49,327 nt of DNA from Planctomycetota bacterium (GCA_024275995.1 JAJRYB010000131.1:1-49327); one strand, 5' to 3'. Positions 23,429 through 33,251 are shown, counted from the first letter of the stretch. Translations and numbers: made by a program. Notes: a model not told the origin generated them from the sequence alone.

Positions 23429-25384
23429 ATGGCCGACTACAAAGACCTGGACCGCAAGGTCATTAGGCTTGGAAAACAGATCGTCAGGATGTGCACCGAG
23501 GCGGGTAGCGGACACCCATCGAGCGGGCTGAGCATTCTGCACATGACGGCTGCGCTTATGTACCGCGTGATGCGTTACGATCCGAAGAACCCCTGGAGCA
23601 GCTCCGCCGACCGCCTGGTGCTGAGCGAAGGGCACGCGGTCCCCGCGGTCTACGCCGCCTATTGCGACCTCGGCGGCGTTGTCGGAACGCCCCAGCGACC
23701 AAGCCAGTTGAGCTTCGACGACGCACTGACGCTCCGCGCGGCAGACAGCGTGCTGGACGGGCATCCCAATCCCGCCATCGGATTCCCCTTCTTCGATGCA
23801 GCCACCGGCTCGCTCGGACAGGGCCTTTCCGTCGCCGCGGGCGTGGCGTGCTCGGCAAGATTGGACGAAACGGACCGGAAGGTCTACTGCATCGTCGGCG
23901 ACGGCGAAAGCCGGGAAGGGCAAATCTGGGAGGCGCTGGATTTCATCGTCGATCACAAACTTACGAACGTCGTGACCATCTTCAACGCCAACGGGCAGGG
24001 ACAGAGCGATTACGTCTCCACCCAGCAGTCCTCCGACGCCCTGATCGCCAAGCTGACGGCGTTCGGGATGGACGTGAAGGTGATCGACGGTCACAACTGG
24101 GACGAGATTTTCGCCGCACTGTCAGCCGAGGCTGCGGACAAACCCATTGCGATCGTCGCCAATACGGTCAAGGGCTGGGGCGTCAAGGAATTCCAGGCGT
24201 CGAACTATCATGGAAAGCCGCTGGCGGGCGATCAGCTTGCTTCGGCGATGGCGGACCTGGACGCAAAGGCGGTGGAACTTGGCGTTGCGGACGCCGAAGA
24301 CACCCCGGCGATACAGGTGACCATCCCGGCCGAGCCAACCAAGGCAGCGCCGGAAGGTGAGATTTCGGCAGGCTCCTTCGCCGATGCGCTAATCGCCAAC
24401 GGTATGGCCGACGCGCTCGAGGAGAAAAAACTCTCCCCCCGCCGGGCGTACGGGGCGGCACTTGCTGCGATGGGTAGCGACGAGCGAATCGTCGCGATGG
24501 ACGGAGACGTGAAGAACTCCACCTTCGCGACCTTCTTCGCCGAGCAGCATCCGGAAAGATACTTCGAAGCGCGCATCGCCGAGCAGAACATGATCTCCGC
24601 CGCGGTCGGTCTGGCGCAGACCGGAAAGATTCCGTTCGTCTCCAGCTTCGCGAAGTTCCTCGTCCGCGCGTACGACCAGTTGGAGATGGCCGTCATCACC
24701 AACGCCAACATCAAGCTGTGCGGTTCGCACGCCGGGGTGTCGCTGGCTGCGGACGGACCCAGCCAGATGGGCCTTGTGGACCTTGCGTTCATGCGAAGCT
24801 TCGCACGCACGACGCGCGTAGACGGACAGCCCGCCTGCCGTTTCTTCCAACCATCCGACGCCGTCGGCGCCTTCAAGCTGACCGAGCTGATGGCCAATAT
24901 CGACGGGATGTGCTACATGCGGACGCACCGGCCCGACGTGCCGCTGCTCTACGAGGAAACCGAGCAGTTCACCGTCGGCGGGTTCAAGCATCTTGCCGAC
25001 GGCGAGGATATCGCCATCGTCGCCGGCGGGTACATGGTGCACGTCGCACGAGAGGCGATGGAGATCATCGAGGAAAAGGCCGGCCTGTCCGCCAGCCTGG
25101 TGGACGCATATTCGATGCCGCTGGCGACCGAGGAGATACTCCGGATCGGCGACGACTGCCGCGGGCAGATTCTCGTCGTCGAGGACAACTACTCCGGTGG
25201 AATCGCCGACGAGCTGGCCGCCGCCGCCGCCAAGAGCGACCTGGGCGTAATGGTCCACTCCATGTACGTCAGTGACATCCCCAAGAGCGCCCGGACACCC
25301 GAAGAAACGCTCCGGATGGCGCACCTGTCGCCGGAAGACATCGCCAACACGGTCCAGAAAATATTCGACAAGTCGGAAGGATAA
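23429..25384 (+). CDS. tkt: Transketolase
   Basis: 651 aa, full-length fused form. It moves two-carbon units between sugar phosphates in the pentose phosphate pathway, using thiamine diphosphate. Signatures: AGSGHPSSGLSI near the N-terminus, LSEGHAVPAVYA, the TPP motif GDGESREGQIWEALD, the pyrimidine-domain DGDVKNSTFATFF and the C-terminal domain VVEDNYSGGI. The ATG at 23429 gives MADYKDLDRKV, a normal start; a TTG 12 bases earlier is the only alternative. The gene ends 71 bp from the convergent esterase gene. Confidence 0.94.
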   Translation: MADYKDLDRKVIRLGKQIVRMCTEAGSGHPSSGLSILHMTAALMYRVMRYDPKNPWSSSADRLVLSEGHAVPAVYAAYCDLGGVVGTPQRPSQLSFDDALTLRAADSVLDGHPNPAIGFPFFDAATGSLGQGLSVAAGVACSARLDETDRKVYCIVGDGESREGQIWEALDFIVDHKLTNVVTIFNANGQGQSDYVSTQQSSDALIAKLTAFGMDVKVIDGHNWDEIFAALSAEAADKPIAIVANTVKGWGVKEFQASNYHGKPLAGDQLASAMADLDAKAVELGVADAEDTPAIQVTIPAEPTKAAPEGEISAGSFADALIANGMADALEEKKLSPRRAYGAALAAMGSDERIVAMDGDVKNSTFATFFAEQHPERYFEARIAEQNMISAAVGLAQTGKIPFVSSFAKFLVRAYDQLEMAVITNANIKLCGSHAGVSLAADGPSQMGLVDLAFMRSFARTTRVDGQPACRFFQPSDAVGAFKLTELMANIDGMCYMRTHRPDVPLLYEETEQFTVGGFKHLADGEDIAIVAGGYMVHVAREAMEIIEEKAGLSASLVDAYSMPLATEEILRIGDDCRGQILVVEDNYSGGIADELAAAAAKSDLGVMVHSMYVSDIPKSARTPEETLRMAHLSPEDIANTVQKIFDKSEG

Positions 25385-25455
25385 CCGCGCCGGACCCCCT
25401 TGGCTGGGGTTACTCCTTCGCCCAATCAGCGCGTAACCGACGCGGACTTCGTGTT

Positions 25456-27096
25456 CTACTTCCGCACGCCGCCGGTCCAATCGTCCGTGCGGAACGGGCT
25501 GGCTGGGAGTCCTTCGGCGTTATACAGGTTGCCGATGGGGTTGTCCGCCCATGAATATCGGACAGCCTTCGGCTCGGCTACCTGCTCGCAGGCGAGAATA
25601 ACTTTGTCGCCGACGATCTTCGCCTTCGCCCAGTACCACTTGCGGTCGGCGCCTGCGACGGCGAAACCCTTCAGTTTCTCGCCACCCTTTGCGACAAGCC
25701 CGCCGCCGACGTGATCGAAGCTCAGCGCGATCTTTCCACCGTCGATCTTCATCGCCTTGAAGATAGGCCCGGAATAGACGATCTTTTCCCCGTACACGAT
25801 CGCCCTTGCAGCCAGTGCGAGTCGCCGCCCGATGAGCTGCTTGTTCTTCGGGTGTAAGTTGAACTGGTTGTCCTTGCCGGAAAGATTGTCGATGGCACAG
25901 GCCATTCCGGTGGCGGGCAGGGCGAGCGTTTTCAACTGCGCTTCGCGCAGGAAAGGCCAGGCTGCTTTCTCCTGCACGGGCTGGGTCTGGGGGACACGGT
26001 AGTTGGCCAGCTGCACGAACAGAAACGGCATCTCGTCCCTTCCCCACCGCGTCCGCCAGTCGCGAATCATCGCCGTGAACAGCGTGCGATACTCAAAGGC
26101 GCGGCTGATACTTCCAGCGTTGGCTTCGCCCTGGTACCAGATTGCGCCGCGAATCGATAGTGGAATCAACGGCGCGATCATGCCGTTGAACAGTGACGCA
26201 GGCCTGTGCGGACTCTTGCGCAGATCGTAGAATCGCGGCCGGTGCGGCAGGCGTTTCGCCTTGCCGCCCGCTGCGACGATCTTCTTGTTCTCCTCCTTGG
26301 CTTTGGCGACGGCCTGGCGCCACGCGCCGAGGCGGGCCTCGTATTGCTTGCGGGCGGCTTCGGGATCGAACTTCTTCATTCGCGCATCCCACTTCTCCAA
26401 TCGCGGTCTTAACCGTTCCAGCTTTTTCAGGGCATCGCGCGAGGTCCACGCCTCGACCGCCGTGCCACCCCAAGTCGAGTCGATCAGGCCGATCGGGACC
26501 TTCAGACGCTTATGCAGATCCCGACCGAAGAAATATGCCACAGCCGAGAAACTCCGCGCCGAGGCGCTGCTGCATGCCACCCAGGGGCTACGAGTATCTT
26601 TCAACGGCTCGCCTGGTGTAGCCCTGCTGACGGTGAACAGACGGATTTGCGGATACTTATCCGCCTCGGCGATTTCCTTCGCGGCGTTATCGATCCCGGC
26701 AAGGGACATCTGCATGTTGGACTGCCCGGAACACAACCAGACCTCACCGACGAGGATATCGGAAAAACTGACGGTCGCGGTTTTACCGGCTATCGTCATC
26801 TTCGCGGGCTTGTCCGAAGCCCGAAGCGACTTGAGCGTAACGCGCCAGTTTCCCTTGGCGTCGGCTGTCGCCGAGACGCTCTGCCCGGCGAACGTAACGG
26901 TTATTTTCTCGCCCGGCGAAGCCCAGCCCCAGACCACGACGGGCAGCTCGCGCTGGAGCACCATGTGATCGCCGAAGACGCCCGATACCTTCAATGCGCC
27001 GGACTGCCCGGTAGCATCCGCGACGGCGTCCTTCGCGACGACAGGCTTAGAGATGCACGCAAACGCCGCCAGTACGAGAATCACACTAGAAGTCAT
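25456..27096 (-). CDS. Secreted sialate O-acetylesterase-like protein
   Basis: 546 aa with a signal peptide (MTSSVILVLAAFACISKPVV). SGNH-hydrolase hallmarks of the sialate 9-O-acetylesterase family: VGEVWLCSGQSNMQMS with the nucleophile Ser (about 126), GGTAVEAWTS, RGAIWYQGEAN and a beta-rich N-terminal domain starting VFGDHMVLQRELPV. Expected substrates are acetylated sugars on glycans; sialic acid itself may not be the true one. The start at 27096 is chosen for the signal peptide and AGG 8 nt upstream; the frame continues 58 residues further without signal-like sequence. Monocistronic. Confidence 0.88.
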   Translation of the reverse strand: MTSSVILVLAAFACISKPVVAKDAVADATGQSGALKVSGVFGDHMVLQRELPVVVWGWASPGEKITVTFAGQSVSATADAKGNWRVTLKSLRASDKPAKMTIAGKTATVSFSDILVGEVWLCSGQSNMQMSLAGIDNAAKEIAEADKYPQIRLFTVSRATPGEPLKDTRSPWVACSSASARSFSAVAYFFGRDLHKRLKVPIGLIDSTWGGTAVEAWTSRDALKKLERLRPRLEKWDARMKKFDPEAARKQYEARLGAWRQAVAKAKEENKKIVAAGGKAKRLPHRPRFYDLRKSPHRPASLFNGMIAPLIPLSIRGAIWYQGEANAGSISRAFEYRTLFTAMIRDWRTRWGRDEMPFLFVQLANYRVPQTQPVQEKAAWPFLREAQLKTLALPATGMACAIDNLSGKDNQFNLHPKNKQLIGRRLALAARAIVYGEKIVYSGPIFKAMKIDGGKIALSFDHVGGGLVAKGGEKLKGFAVAGADRKWYWAKAKIVGDKVILACEQVAEPKAVRYSWADNPIGNLYNAEGLPASPFRTDDWTGGVRK

Positions 27097-27109
27097 CCCA
27101 AAACCTGCT

Positions 27110-27146
27110 TTGCCGGCGAAAACGCGGGATTTTTTCGATCCGGCAA
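27110..27146. repeat. Inverted repeat in the esterase leader
   Basis: TTGCCGG (27110-27116) pairs with CCGGCAA (27140-27146); inside, CGAAAA pairs with TTTTCG. The long imperfect stem lies 14 bp ahead of the esterase ATG. The arms match those of the hairpin at 39028-39045. The rest of the 27097-27306 gap shows only a weak GAATC-GATTC palindrome. Confidence 0.5.
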
Positions 27147-27306
27147 GGAGCGGAAAGGACGTCGAATCAAGACGATTCGTCGAGTTTCCGCGACACCGCC
27201 GGGCGGAAAAAGACCCGTTTGCAGCCCAAATCGAGGTTTCGGGATGGCTTCTAAAGATTTTCAAACGCATGTCCGTTCTCCTTCGGATCAGGCTGGTATC
27301 GAAACT

Positions 27307-27882
27307 TTACAGTTTCAAAAAGTTGCGCAGAAGATCGTGCCCGATATCCGTCAGGAAACTTTCCGGGTGGAACTGCACGCCCTCGGTGGGATGGGTCCGG
27401 GAGCGGATGCCCATCAGCTCTTCCTGGTCGACCGTCCAGGCGGTCTGCTCGAAATCTTCGTCAAGCCCGTCGGTCTCCACGATCAGGCTGTGGTATCGCG
27501 TCGCGGTGAATGGGTTGGCAAGGCCCTCGAAAATCGATTTCCCGTCGTGTCGTATTTCGGAAGTCTTTCCGTGCATCAGCCGGGTCGCCCTTACGACCTT
27601 CCCGCCGAACACCTGCCCGATACACTGGTGGCCGAGGCAGACGCCGAGGATCGGTATCTTCCCGTGGAAATGGCGGATGATATCGCAACTGTTTCCCGCT
27701 TCGTTCGGCGTGCACGGGCCTGGCGATATGATCAGGTGGGTGGGCTTTACCTCCGTCTCGATGGCGTCGGGGGTAATCGCGTCGTTGCGGAATACCCGCA
27801 TTTCGTGCGCCTCGCCGAGTTCGCCGATGCGCTGCACAAGGTTGTAGGTAAAGCTGTCATAATTGTCGATCAGGCAGATCAT
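27307..27882 (-). CDS. Anthranilate/aminodeoxychorismate synthase glutamine amidotransferase subunit
   Basis: 191 aa class I glutamine amidotransferase. ICLIDNYDSFTYNLVQ is the TrpG/PabA N-terminus; SPGPCTPNEAG is the oxyanion region; C82 in GVCLGHQC is the nucleophile; H172 and E174 in QFHPES complete the triad. It feeds ammonia to TrpE or PabB for tryptophan or folate; no partner subunit gene is in the window, so trpG and pabA cannot be told apart and it may serve both. The ATG at 27882 matches the family start; the upstream extension to 28038 is not family-like. Confidence 0.92.
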   Translation of the reverse strand: MICLIDNYDSFTYNLVQRIGELGEAHEMRVFRNDAITPDAIETEVKPTHLIISPGPCTPNEAGNSCDIIRHFHGKIPILGVCLGHQCIGQVFGGKVVRATRLMHGKTSEIRHDGKSIFEGLANPFTATRYHSLIVETDGLDEDFEQTAWTVDQEELMGIRSRTHPTEGVQFHPESFLTDIGHDLLRNFLKL

Positions 27883-28094
27883 CCGGGCATGGTATCCCCC
27901 GCCGCACGCACGGTCAAGACAATGGGCATACGGCACGGACCTTTTGCGGGACGGTGGAAAAATCCCGTGTTTCCTGTAACCCCGGGCGGCGCGGAAACAC
28001 ACACCGGGCAGGCGAGCATGGTTAAAGTCTATAATCACCGCCTGGAAAAGTTATAATAACAACGGCTGGACTACTCGCTGGACGGGAGAACATC

Positions 28095-29357
28095 ATGGCC
28101 GGCAGAGGAACGTTTATCGTCTTGGGACTAATCGCATTTCTCATTACCTCGACGGGATTCTCCGACGAGAAGGCGCCTGCCGCAGAAGCGCGTATCGCAC
28201 CGTTGATGAAGCTGCTGCGCACCACGGACCAGCCGCGCGTTGCGATGGCGGCCTACGCCCGGGCAAACGCGATCGACAGGGACAACACCGATCTGCACGT
28301 TCTGTACATGCGTCGGATGGTGAAGTTCGGCCTGCCGCAAATCGCCAGGTACCCGGCCCGGCGCCTGGTGGCGATGGACAAGGCAAACGCAATGGCGTGG
28401 GGGCTTATCGGATACGTCGCCGGTCGGCAGGGTAGATACGGCGAGGCGCTCGCGGCGTCAATTCGTTCCGCGCACCTGGATGAGGACGACCCGTCCGTCC
28501 TGAACAACCTCGGACAACTTGTCGCATGGTACGATCGCACTGATAATCCGCCTCGCATCGAAGATGCGGATCGGCGACTGCTCGCCAGGCGCAAAGAGCG
28601 GTGGTCGCGGCGCGGCGCATACGCAGCCGCACAGACACGCATCGGAAAGGCCTTCGAGAAGCGCACGTCACTGCGTCAGGATTTGGCGAAGAAGATCGAC
28701 GCCGCGGAGAAGGTCGCCGCGAAAACCTATCGCGAGGCGATCGCAGCCGACGAGGGTCTTCGCCGCCTGGACGTGGAGATCGCCAATCATCGGGATCGTA
28801 TCGACCTGCTCCTGAGGGATTATTACTACGCGACGCTGTACGTGGGGTTCCAGAATCGGCTTGTTCTTACGTCCGACTACGGCCCGTACATTTATTATCC
28901 GCGCTACTACTACCTTTACCGTGACGAACTCGACAGGCGCATCCGGCGCGCCCGTCGGGAACGCGACAAACTCAAAATCCGCCGCGACGCCCTTGCCGCA
29001 ATGGGCGCCGCCGTGGCGGCTGACTATCGGCGTAAACGCCGCACGCTGGCGGACCTTCTCCGTCGAACGGAGTCCAGCTCGGAGCTGATCGAACGGGGGT
29101 TCCGTTGGGATCCTCCGGCGATTGACGGGCAGGTGATTCCCGAGCGCAAAGCGGTTCCCGTCGGCAGGGAGGTGCGCCTTCCGGACGACCCGCAGGGCGA
29201 CGCCGAACAAAAACTCAGCCTGGCGATGGCGTATCGCAGCAACGGGATGAACAGAAAGGCGAACGAAATCCTGCGGAGCATTCTCAAGGACTACGGAAAC
29301 ACCCCCTCAGCCGGGCGGGCACGAGCGATCCTGGGCCTCAAACCTGCGGGGAAATAA
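28095..29357 (+). CDS. Secreted TPR-containing protein of unknown function
   Basis: 420 aa with a signal peptide (MAGRGTFIVLGLIAFLITSTGFS). TPR-like helices occupy about 40-140 (RYGEALAASIRSAHLDEDDP) and the last 60 residues (LSLAMAYRSNGMNRKANEIL). Between them is a very basic coiled-coil-like segment and a Tyr-rich patch (YIYYPRYYYLYRDELDRR). I do not recognise the family. The ATG follows GGGAG by about 6 nt. It is divergent from trpG/pabA; the shared gap has two TATAAT words (28030 and 28052) without good -35 boxes. The next gene is convergent, 4 bp away. Confidence 0.75.
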   Translation: MAGRGTFIVLGLIAFLITSTGFSDEKAPAAEARIAPLMKLLRTTDQPRVAMAAYARANAIDRDNTDLHVLYMRRMVKFGLPQIARYPARRLVAMDKANAMAWGLIGYVAGRQGRYGEALAASIRSAHLDEDDPSVLNNLGQLVAWYDRTDNPPRIEDADRRLLARRKERWSRRGAYAAAQTRIGKAFEKRTSLRQDLAKKIDAAEKVAAKTYREAIAADEGLRRLDVEIANHRDRIDLLLRDYYYATLYVGFQNRLVLTSDYGPYIYYPRYYYLYRDELDRRIRRARRERDKLKIRRDALAAMGAAVAADYRRKRRTLADLLRRTESSSELIERGFRWDPPAIDGQVIPERKAVPVGREVRLPDDPQGDAEQKLSLAMAYRSNGMNRKANEILRSILKDYGNTPSAGRARAILGLKPAGK

Positions 29358-29361
29358 GAGC

Positions 29362-29829
29362 CTATTTCAGCAGCGGGAACTCGTCCACCAGCCAGCGACC
29401 CTCCGCGTCGCGCACAAGCACGATCCTGCCCGTCGACGCTTCGTATTTGCTGTCGCGCTCGCCTGTAAAAACGAGGAACAGGCGAAGCTCAAACGCCACC
29501 CTGTCCGACGAAAGCACCTGCCCGCCGGATATCTGATATGCCACGTGACGCGGGTTGGGCAACCCCGTGACGGCGTCCCGCAGGCGTTTATCGGGATACT
29601 TCCGCACGAGTCGCCGGCTCATCATCATCCGGGCTGTGGGATAATCCCGCGTCCGCCACGCCTCGCAGAAACCGTTCGCCACAGCAAGGGCGTAGAGGTG
29701 TTTCTCTTCGAGCGGGCGATCGGCGGGCTGGGTCTGCGGCGAGGGAGTCGATCCGGGCTTGGCCCGGCAACCCGGTAAAATCGCCAGGCACGTCATAAGC
29801 GCTATTATCAGGCGTGCAGTGGTCCGCAT
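29362..29829 (-). CDS. Small lipoprotein of unknown function
   Basis: 155 aa. Lipoprotein signal MRTTARLIIALMTCLAILPGC with lipobox LPGC, a Pro/Gln linker, then a domain that resembles a NTF2/SnoaL-like or DUF4878-type fold (ALAVANGFCEAWRTRDYPTA; ending RDAEGRWLVDEFPLLK). That fold call is a guess from the pattern of a helix pair followed by beta strands. The ATG at 29829 was chosen because it starts the signal peptide; the open frame runs further upstream without one. Confidence 0.72.
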   Translation of the reverse strand: MRTTARLIIALMTCLAILPGCRAKPGSTPSPQTQPADRPLEEKHLYALAVANGFCEAWRTRDYPTARMMMSRRLVRKYPDKRLRDAVTGLPNPRHVAYQISGGQVLSSDRVAFELRLFLVFTGERDSKYEASTGRIVLVRDAEGRWLVDEFPLLK

Positions 29830-29923
29830 GGACTCATACCGTATTGACGCCGGTGGGCGAACGCAACGACTTTTCCCGTGGCGTTTCACGAGGCTCGGAC
29901 CGACGGTTGGCATTCGCTCGGCA

Positions 29924-29953
29924 TTGACCGCGGGGCGCCCGCCTCGGTAAGAT
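29924..29953 (+). promoter_or_regulatory. Promoter candidate for the membrane transferase gene
   Basis: TTGACC (29924-29929), 18-bp spacer, TAAGAT (29948-29953), 87 bp ahead of the ATG at 30041 in the divergent gap. Confidence 0.4.
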
Positions 29954-30040
29954 TCTCTCCTCCACCGGGAACGGTAAAGCGGGAGCGCGGCACTGACTTC
30001 GCACAAACAGAACGATCCGTCGCCTGTGCCGGTTGCGTCC

Positions 30041-32812
30041 ATGGACGTCACGATCGGACGCTTCGTCGTGGTCGGCCTGCTGGTGCTGGCCGCTGCGCTG
30101 TTCTGCGTGATCGTCAACGCGACACTCACGGGCAAAGGCGCCGCCTCCAAGGAGGAAAGCCGCGCCGTCGAGCGGATCGACTACCTGCACCCGTTCATTA
30201 CCTACACGGGCGCACTTGCCGGGGTGCTGGTATGCGCATGGTCGCTGATCGCCGCCGGCGCTCAGTTCGGCCGGTCGACCCGCGGATGGTCGGCGCTGCT
30301 TCTGGTGGCGGCGGCGGCGGCGCTGGTGGCGTGCCATACGCTTCTGCTGGAGATGGTGAGAGGTGCGGGCGCCGACGATTTTCCGATGGCGGAACACTGG
30401 CGATCGCAATTGGCCGTAGCGGCGCTGGCGGTGGCGTGCGCGATATGGGCGCTGCGATGCTGGCATATCCAGGGGCAAAGGATTCACTCGAACCTGTGGG
30501 CGAGCGCGGAAACGCGCATCGAAAACTGCCTGAAACGCGCGACCTGGCGAGACCTGTTGCACTGCCTGGTGAAATTATTCCTCTCGGCTGGACTTATGGG
30601 ACTTCTCGTCGGCGCACCGGTAGCGTGGATCGCCATAGCGCGCACCAACGAACCGCCCAGCGGTTTTATCGGCGTTATTACCCTCAGCGCCGCCGGCGTG
30701 GTGCTGTTCAGCCTGCTGCAGTGCGTGGTGCTCGGCGCTATCCTCGCCGGACTGGTCATATTCGTGAGGCTGGGGTATGCCTCGCAGCGCGCCGCTCTGG
30801 CAATCGGGATGATCGCGGCCTTGTTCGCAACCATCTTCCTGTTCGGCGGGTTGTCACTGTCGTTCTATCAGGAGTTCCGGGAACTGCGCATGCTCTTCGT
30901 CGCGGGCGTCGCGCTGCTGACCGTGGGCCTGTTCTTCGGCGTCGCCGTCTCGCATAACCTGCTGGACCTCTGCCGTGAGAGAGATCGACCGCGCGGACTG
31001 GGCGATCTTGTCCGCATCGTCATTCTATCGGGAGTGCTGATAGGCGTGCTTCCGCTGATCCGACGGATCACAGGGCGCGTCAGGCCGACGCGGAGCGTCG
31101 TCGCCACCGGAGCAATCGTGCTGTCGGCGATGATCCTTATCCTCCTGCCGTGGCTGTTTCCCGGCGTAAGAGACTTCCTGGACCGCATCGAGTTCTTCCT
31201 GGTCTCGATCATCGTCCTGCTTATCGTGCTGCTGGGGCACGTTATCGCGCCGGTAACGAACGGGAACCGGAAGGTCCGCCTGGCGGCCCTGGGCGTGTTG
31301 GTCGCCACCAGCGGACTCCTGGTCGCCTATTCTTATTCCAACAGCGCCATGTCCCACGTCCGCCCGCAAGTTTTCCAGCACAATCCGCTGGGCAAGTGCA
31401 GCCTCCATATAGTCGAACGGGTAATCGGTTCGTCGACGTCGAATCCCGACCCGGTCTCTGCGCTCCCGGACAAGACGCCCCGGTTCAAGGCCTCACCGAC
31501 AAAACGCGAAGCGATTATGGACGAGTTGCGGACCCGGCGCCCGCTGATAATTTTCATAATCTGGGACGCCGCCCGTCCGGACCGGATGAGTTTTTACGGG
31601 TACCGGCGAACGAAACCACCGCTGCTGCCGACCACGCCGATGCTCGACGCGAACCGCGGCGCGTTCGTGCAGTTCACCAACGCGTTTTCGCAGGCGACGG
31701 CGACGTCGTGCTCGATGCGGCACTTCTTCACCGGACGCTATTCGTCGCGGTGGATGCTTCGCGATAAGGGCGTCGGGGCCTTCTGGACAAACGAACTGAT
31801 GCGGGCCGGGTACGACACGTTCTTCCTGAACATTATCGGTAGCGATTACAACGGTATCAGCCTGGACGCCTTTTCCCGCGACATGCCGGACGATCTGAAG
31901 TCCCGGCTGGAATTGCTGGATTGCGACGGTTGCGCGAAGCACGAGCGAAACGCAAACGCGCCGCGACGACTTGCGTCTACGCGCGAGAGCGACGCCGAAC
32001 AAAACGGAAAAATCAACTTCGTGGAATGCAACCGGCAGGACGAGCGGCAGACGGTGCGCGACCTGCTGGCGATGCTGGAAACGAAGAAGGACTCCGGAGG
32101 CGCCGGAAGCTTCGCCTACATCCACATGGACGCTACGCATACGCCGTGGCGCAAGCACGCCGGTATCGTCGATTACGGCGACGAGAAGCAGGACCTCTAC
32201 GACAACTCGATGCGCTACGAGGACACGGTCACCGGCGAACTGATCGCCGGTTTGAAAAAACTCGGCATGTGGCGACAGACCGTGTTCATCCTCACCGCGG
32301 ACCACGGAACCGGACTTGGCGACCACACCACCTACGGCGGGTACCACCCCTACCTGGAACAGATCCGTATTCCCCTGCTGATCAAGATTCCAGGGGTTAC
32401 CGGCAGGCGAGTGGACGCCCTTGTGGGACTCTTTGACGTCGGACCGACGCTCGTCGATGCATTCCGCTCGCAGCACGCGAACGATTACGAAGGAAGAAGC
32501 CTCTGGCCGGTCATTCTCGAAGGGGAGAAGTGGAACGATCGCCTGCTGTTCGGCCTGGACTCGTTCGCCGACAACTATTACCTTGTACATGCCGACGGGC
32601 TGCACTACATCCGCCATCGAGAGTTCGATTACGAACAGCTCTTCAACTGGAAGACGGACCCGCTCGAGAAAACCAACCTGATAAACGTGGATCGCCCGGC
32701 CACCATTCGCGCACGAACGCTCATGGACTGGTTCCTGAACGTCTACGGGCGGGGGCGCACGTTCAACGACCCGCACCACTACTCCGGATCGTCCAAGCCC
32801 CCCCGGTCCTGA
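30041..32812 (+). CDS. Polytopic membrane sulfatase-superfamily (alkaline phosphatase fold) transferase
   Basis: About 923 aa. Residues about 5-430 hold a dozen hydrophobic helices; about 500-900 is a sulfatase-like domain: IIWDAARPDRMSFYGYRR (metal Asp), ATATSCSMRHFFTGRY (nucleophile loop), FILTADHGTGLGDH (metal Asp-His), PLLIKIPG and a C-terminal FNWKTDPLEKTNL. In formylglycine sulfatases the nucleophile loop is CxPSRxxLLTG; here the Cys position is Thr, as in phosphoethanolamine and lipoteichoic-acid transferases. It is therefore more likely a Thr-nucleophile transferase or phosphodiesterase acting on envelope lipids or glycans than a sulfatase. ATG 30041 is preferred; a GTG at 30026 is possible. 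No good ribosome binding site is visible. Confidence 0.8.
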   Translation: MDVTIGRFVVVGLLVLAAALFCVIVNATLTGKGAASKEESRAVERIDYLHPFITYTGALAGVLVCAWSLIAAGAQFGRSTRGWSALLLVAAAAALVACHTLLLEMVRGAGADDFPMAEHWRSQLAVAALAVACAIWALRCWHIQGQRIHSNLWASAETRIENCLKRATWRDLLHCLVKLFLSAGLMGLLVGAPVAWIAIARTNEPPSGFIGVITLSAAGVVLFSLLQCVVLGAILAGLVIFVRLGYASQRAALAIGMIAALFATIFLFGGLSLSFYQEFRELRMLFVAGVALLTVGLFFGVAVSHNLLDLCRERDRPRGLGDLVRIVILSGVLIGVLPLIRRITGRVRPTRSVVATGAIVLSAMILILLPWLFPGVRDFLDRIEFFLVSIIVLLIVLLGHVIAPVTNGNRKVRLAALGVLVATSGLLVAYSYSNSAMSHVRPQVFQHNPLGKCSLHIVERVIGSSTSNPDPVSALPDKTPRFKASPTKREAIMDELRTRRPLIIFIIWDAARPDRMSFYGYRRTKPPLLPTTPMLDANRGAFVQFTNAFSQATATSCSMRHFFTGRYSSRWMLRDKGVGAFWTNELMRAGYDTFFLNIIGSDYNGISLDAFSRDMPDDLKSRLELLDCDGCAKHERNANAPRRLASTRESDAEQNGKINFVECNRQDERQTVRDLLAMLETKKDSGGAGSFAYIHMDATHTPWRKHAGIVDYGDEKQDLYDNSMRYEDTVTGELIAGLKKLGMWRQTVFILTADHGTGLGDHTTYGGYHPYLEQIRIPLLIKIPGVTGRRVDALVGLFDVGPTLVDAFRSQHANDYEGRSLWPVILEGEKWNDRLLFGLDSFADNYYLVHADGLHYIRHREFDYEQLFNWKTDPLEKTNLINVDRPATIRARTLMDWFLNVYGRGRTFNDPHHYSGSSKPPRS

Positions 32813-32831
32813 GAGGCACGATTACCGGCGC

Positions 32832-33089
32832 CTATGGGACGTTAACGAGTTCCTTCACCTCGGGGATTTGCTCTTTGAGATGTCGCTCGACGCCCATCTT
32901 GAGAGTCATCGCCGCCGAAGGACAACCGCGGCAGGCCCCCTGCAAGCGAACGGAGACAACGCCGCATTCCTCGTCGACGCTGACCAGTTCGATATCGCCT
33001 CCGTCGGCCTGAAGAAGCGGACGGATTTTCTCCATCACGTCCGTAACGCGTTCGGTCATCGTTCCACCGGTTTCTGCCTGGTCAGTCAT
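32832..33089 (-). CDS. NifU-like C-terminal domain (Nfu) Fe-S scaffold protein
   Basis: 85 aa single-domain Nfu: MEKIRPLLQADGGDIELVSV then GACRGCPSAAMTLKMGVERH, with the C-x2-C pair that holds a labile [4Fe-4S] cluster between two subunits for delivery to apo-enzymes. The window encodes many Fe-S clients (Nth, MiaB, IorAB fusion, LeuC partner). ATG 33089 is chosen: GAGAGG lies 5 nt upstream and the family does not need the 17 residues before it. Transcription is divergent from nrdJ. Confidence 0.9.
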   Translation of the reverse strand: MTDQAETGGTMTERVTDVMEKIRPLLQADGGDIELVSVDEECGVVSVRLQGACRGCPSAAMTLKMGVERHLKEQIPEVKELVNVP

Positions 33090-33251
33090 ATCTACCTCTC
33101 TGCATTTGTCGTTCGGGCGCCGGCGCGGCGCCGCAAGCATCTATTATAGAATTCGACCGCAACGTTACAACGCCCTTATCTGCGTGTAATCGCTTCATGA
33201 TCGACAGGAAACAACACCTTATCTACTGCTTGAATGGACTCGTGACGGCGA

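Noticed and set aside
30041-32812. Formylglycine-dependent sulfatase
   Set aside because: The residue at the Cys/Ser position is Thr and the following Pro-Ser-Arg is missing.
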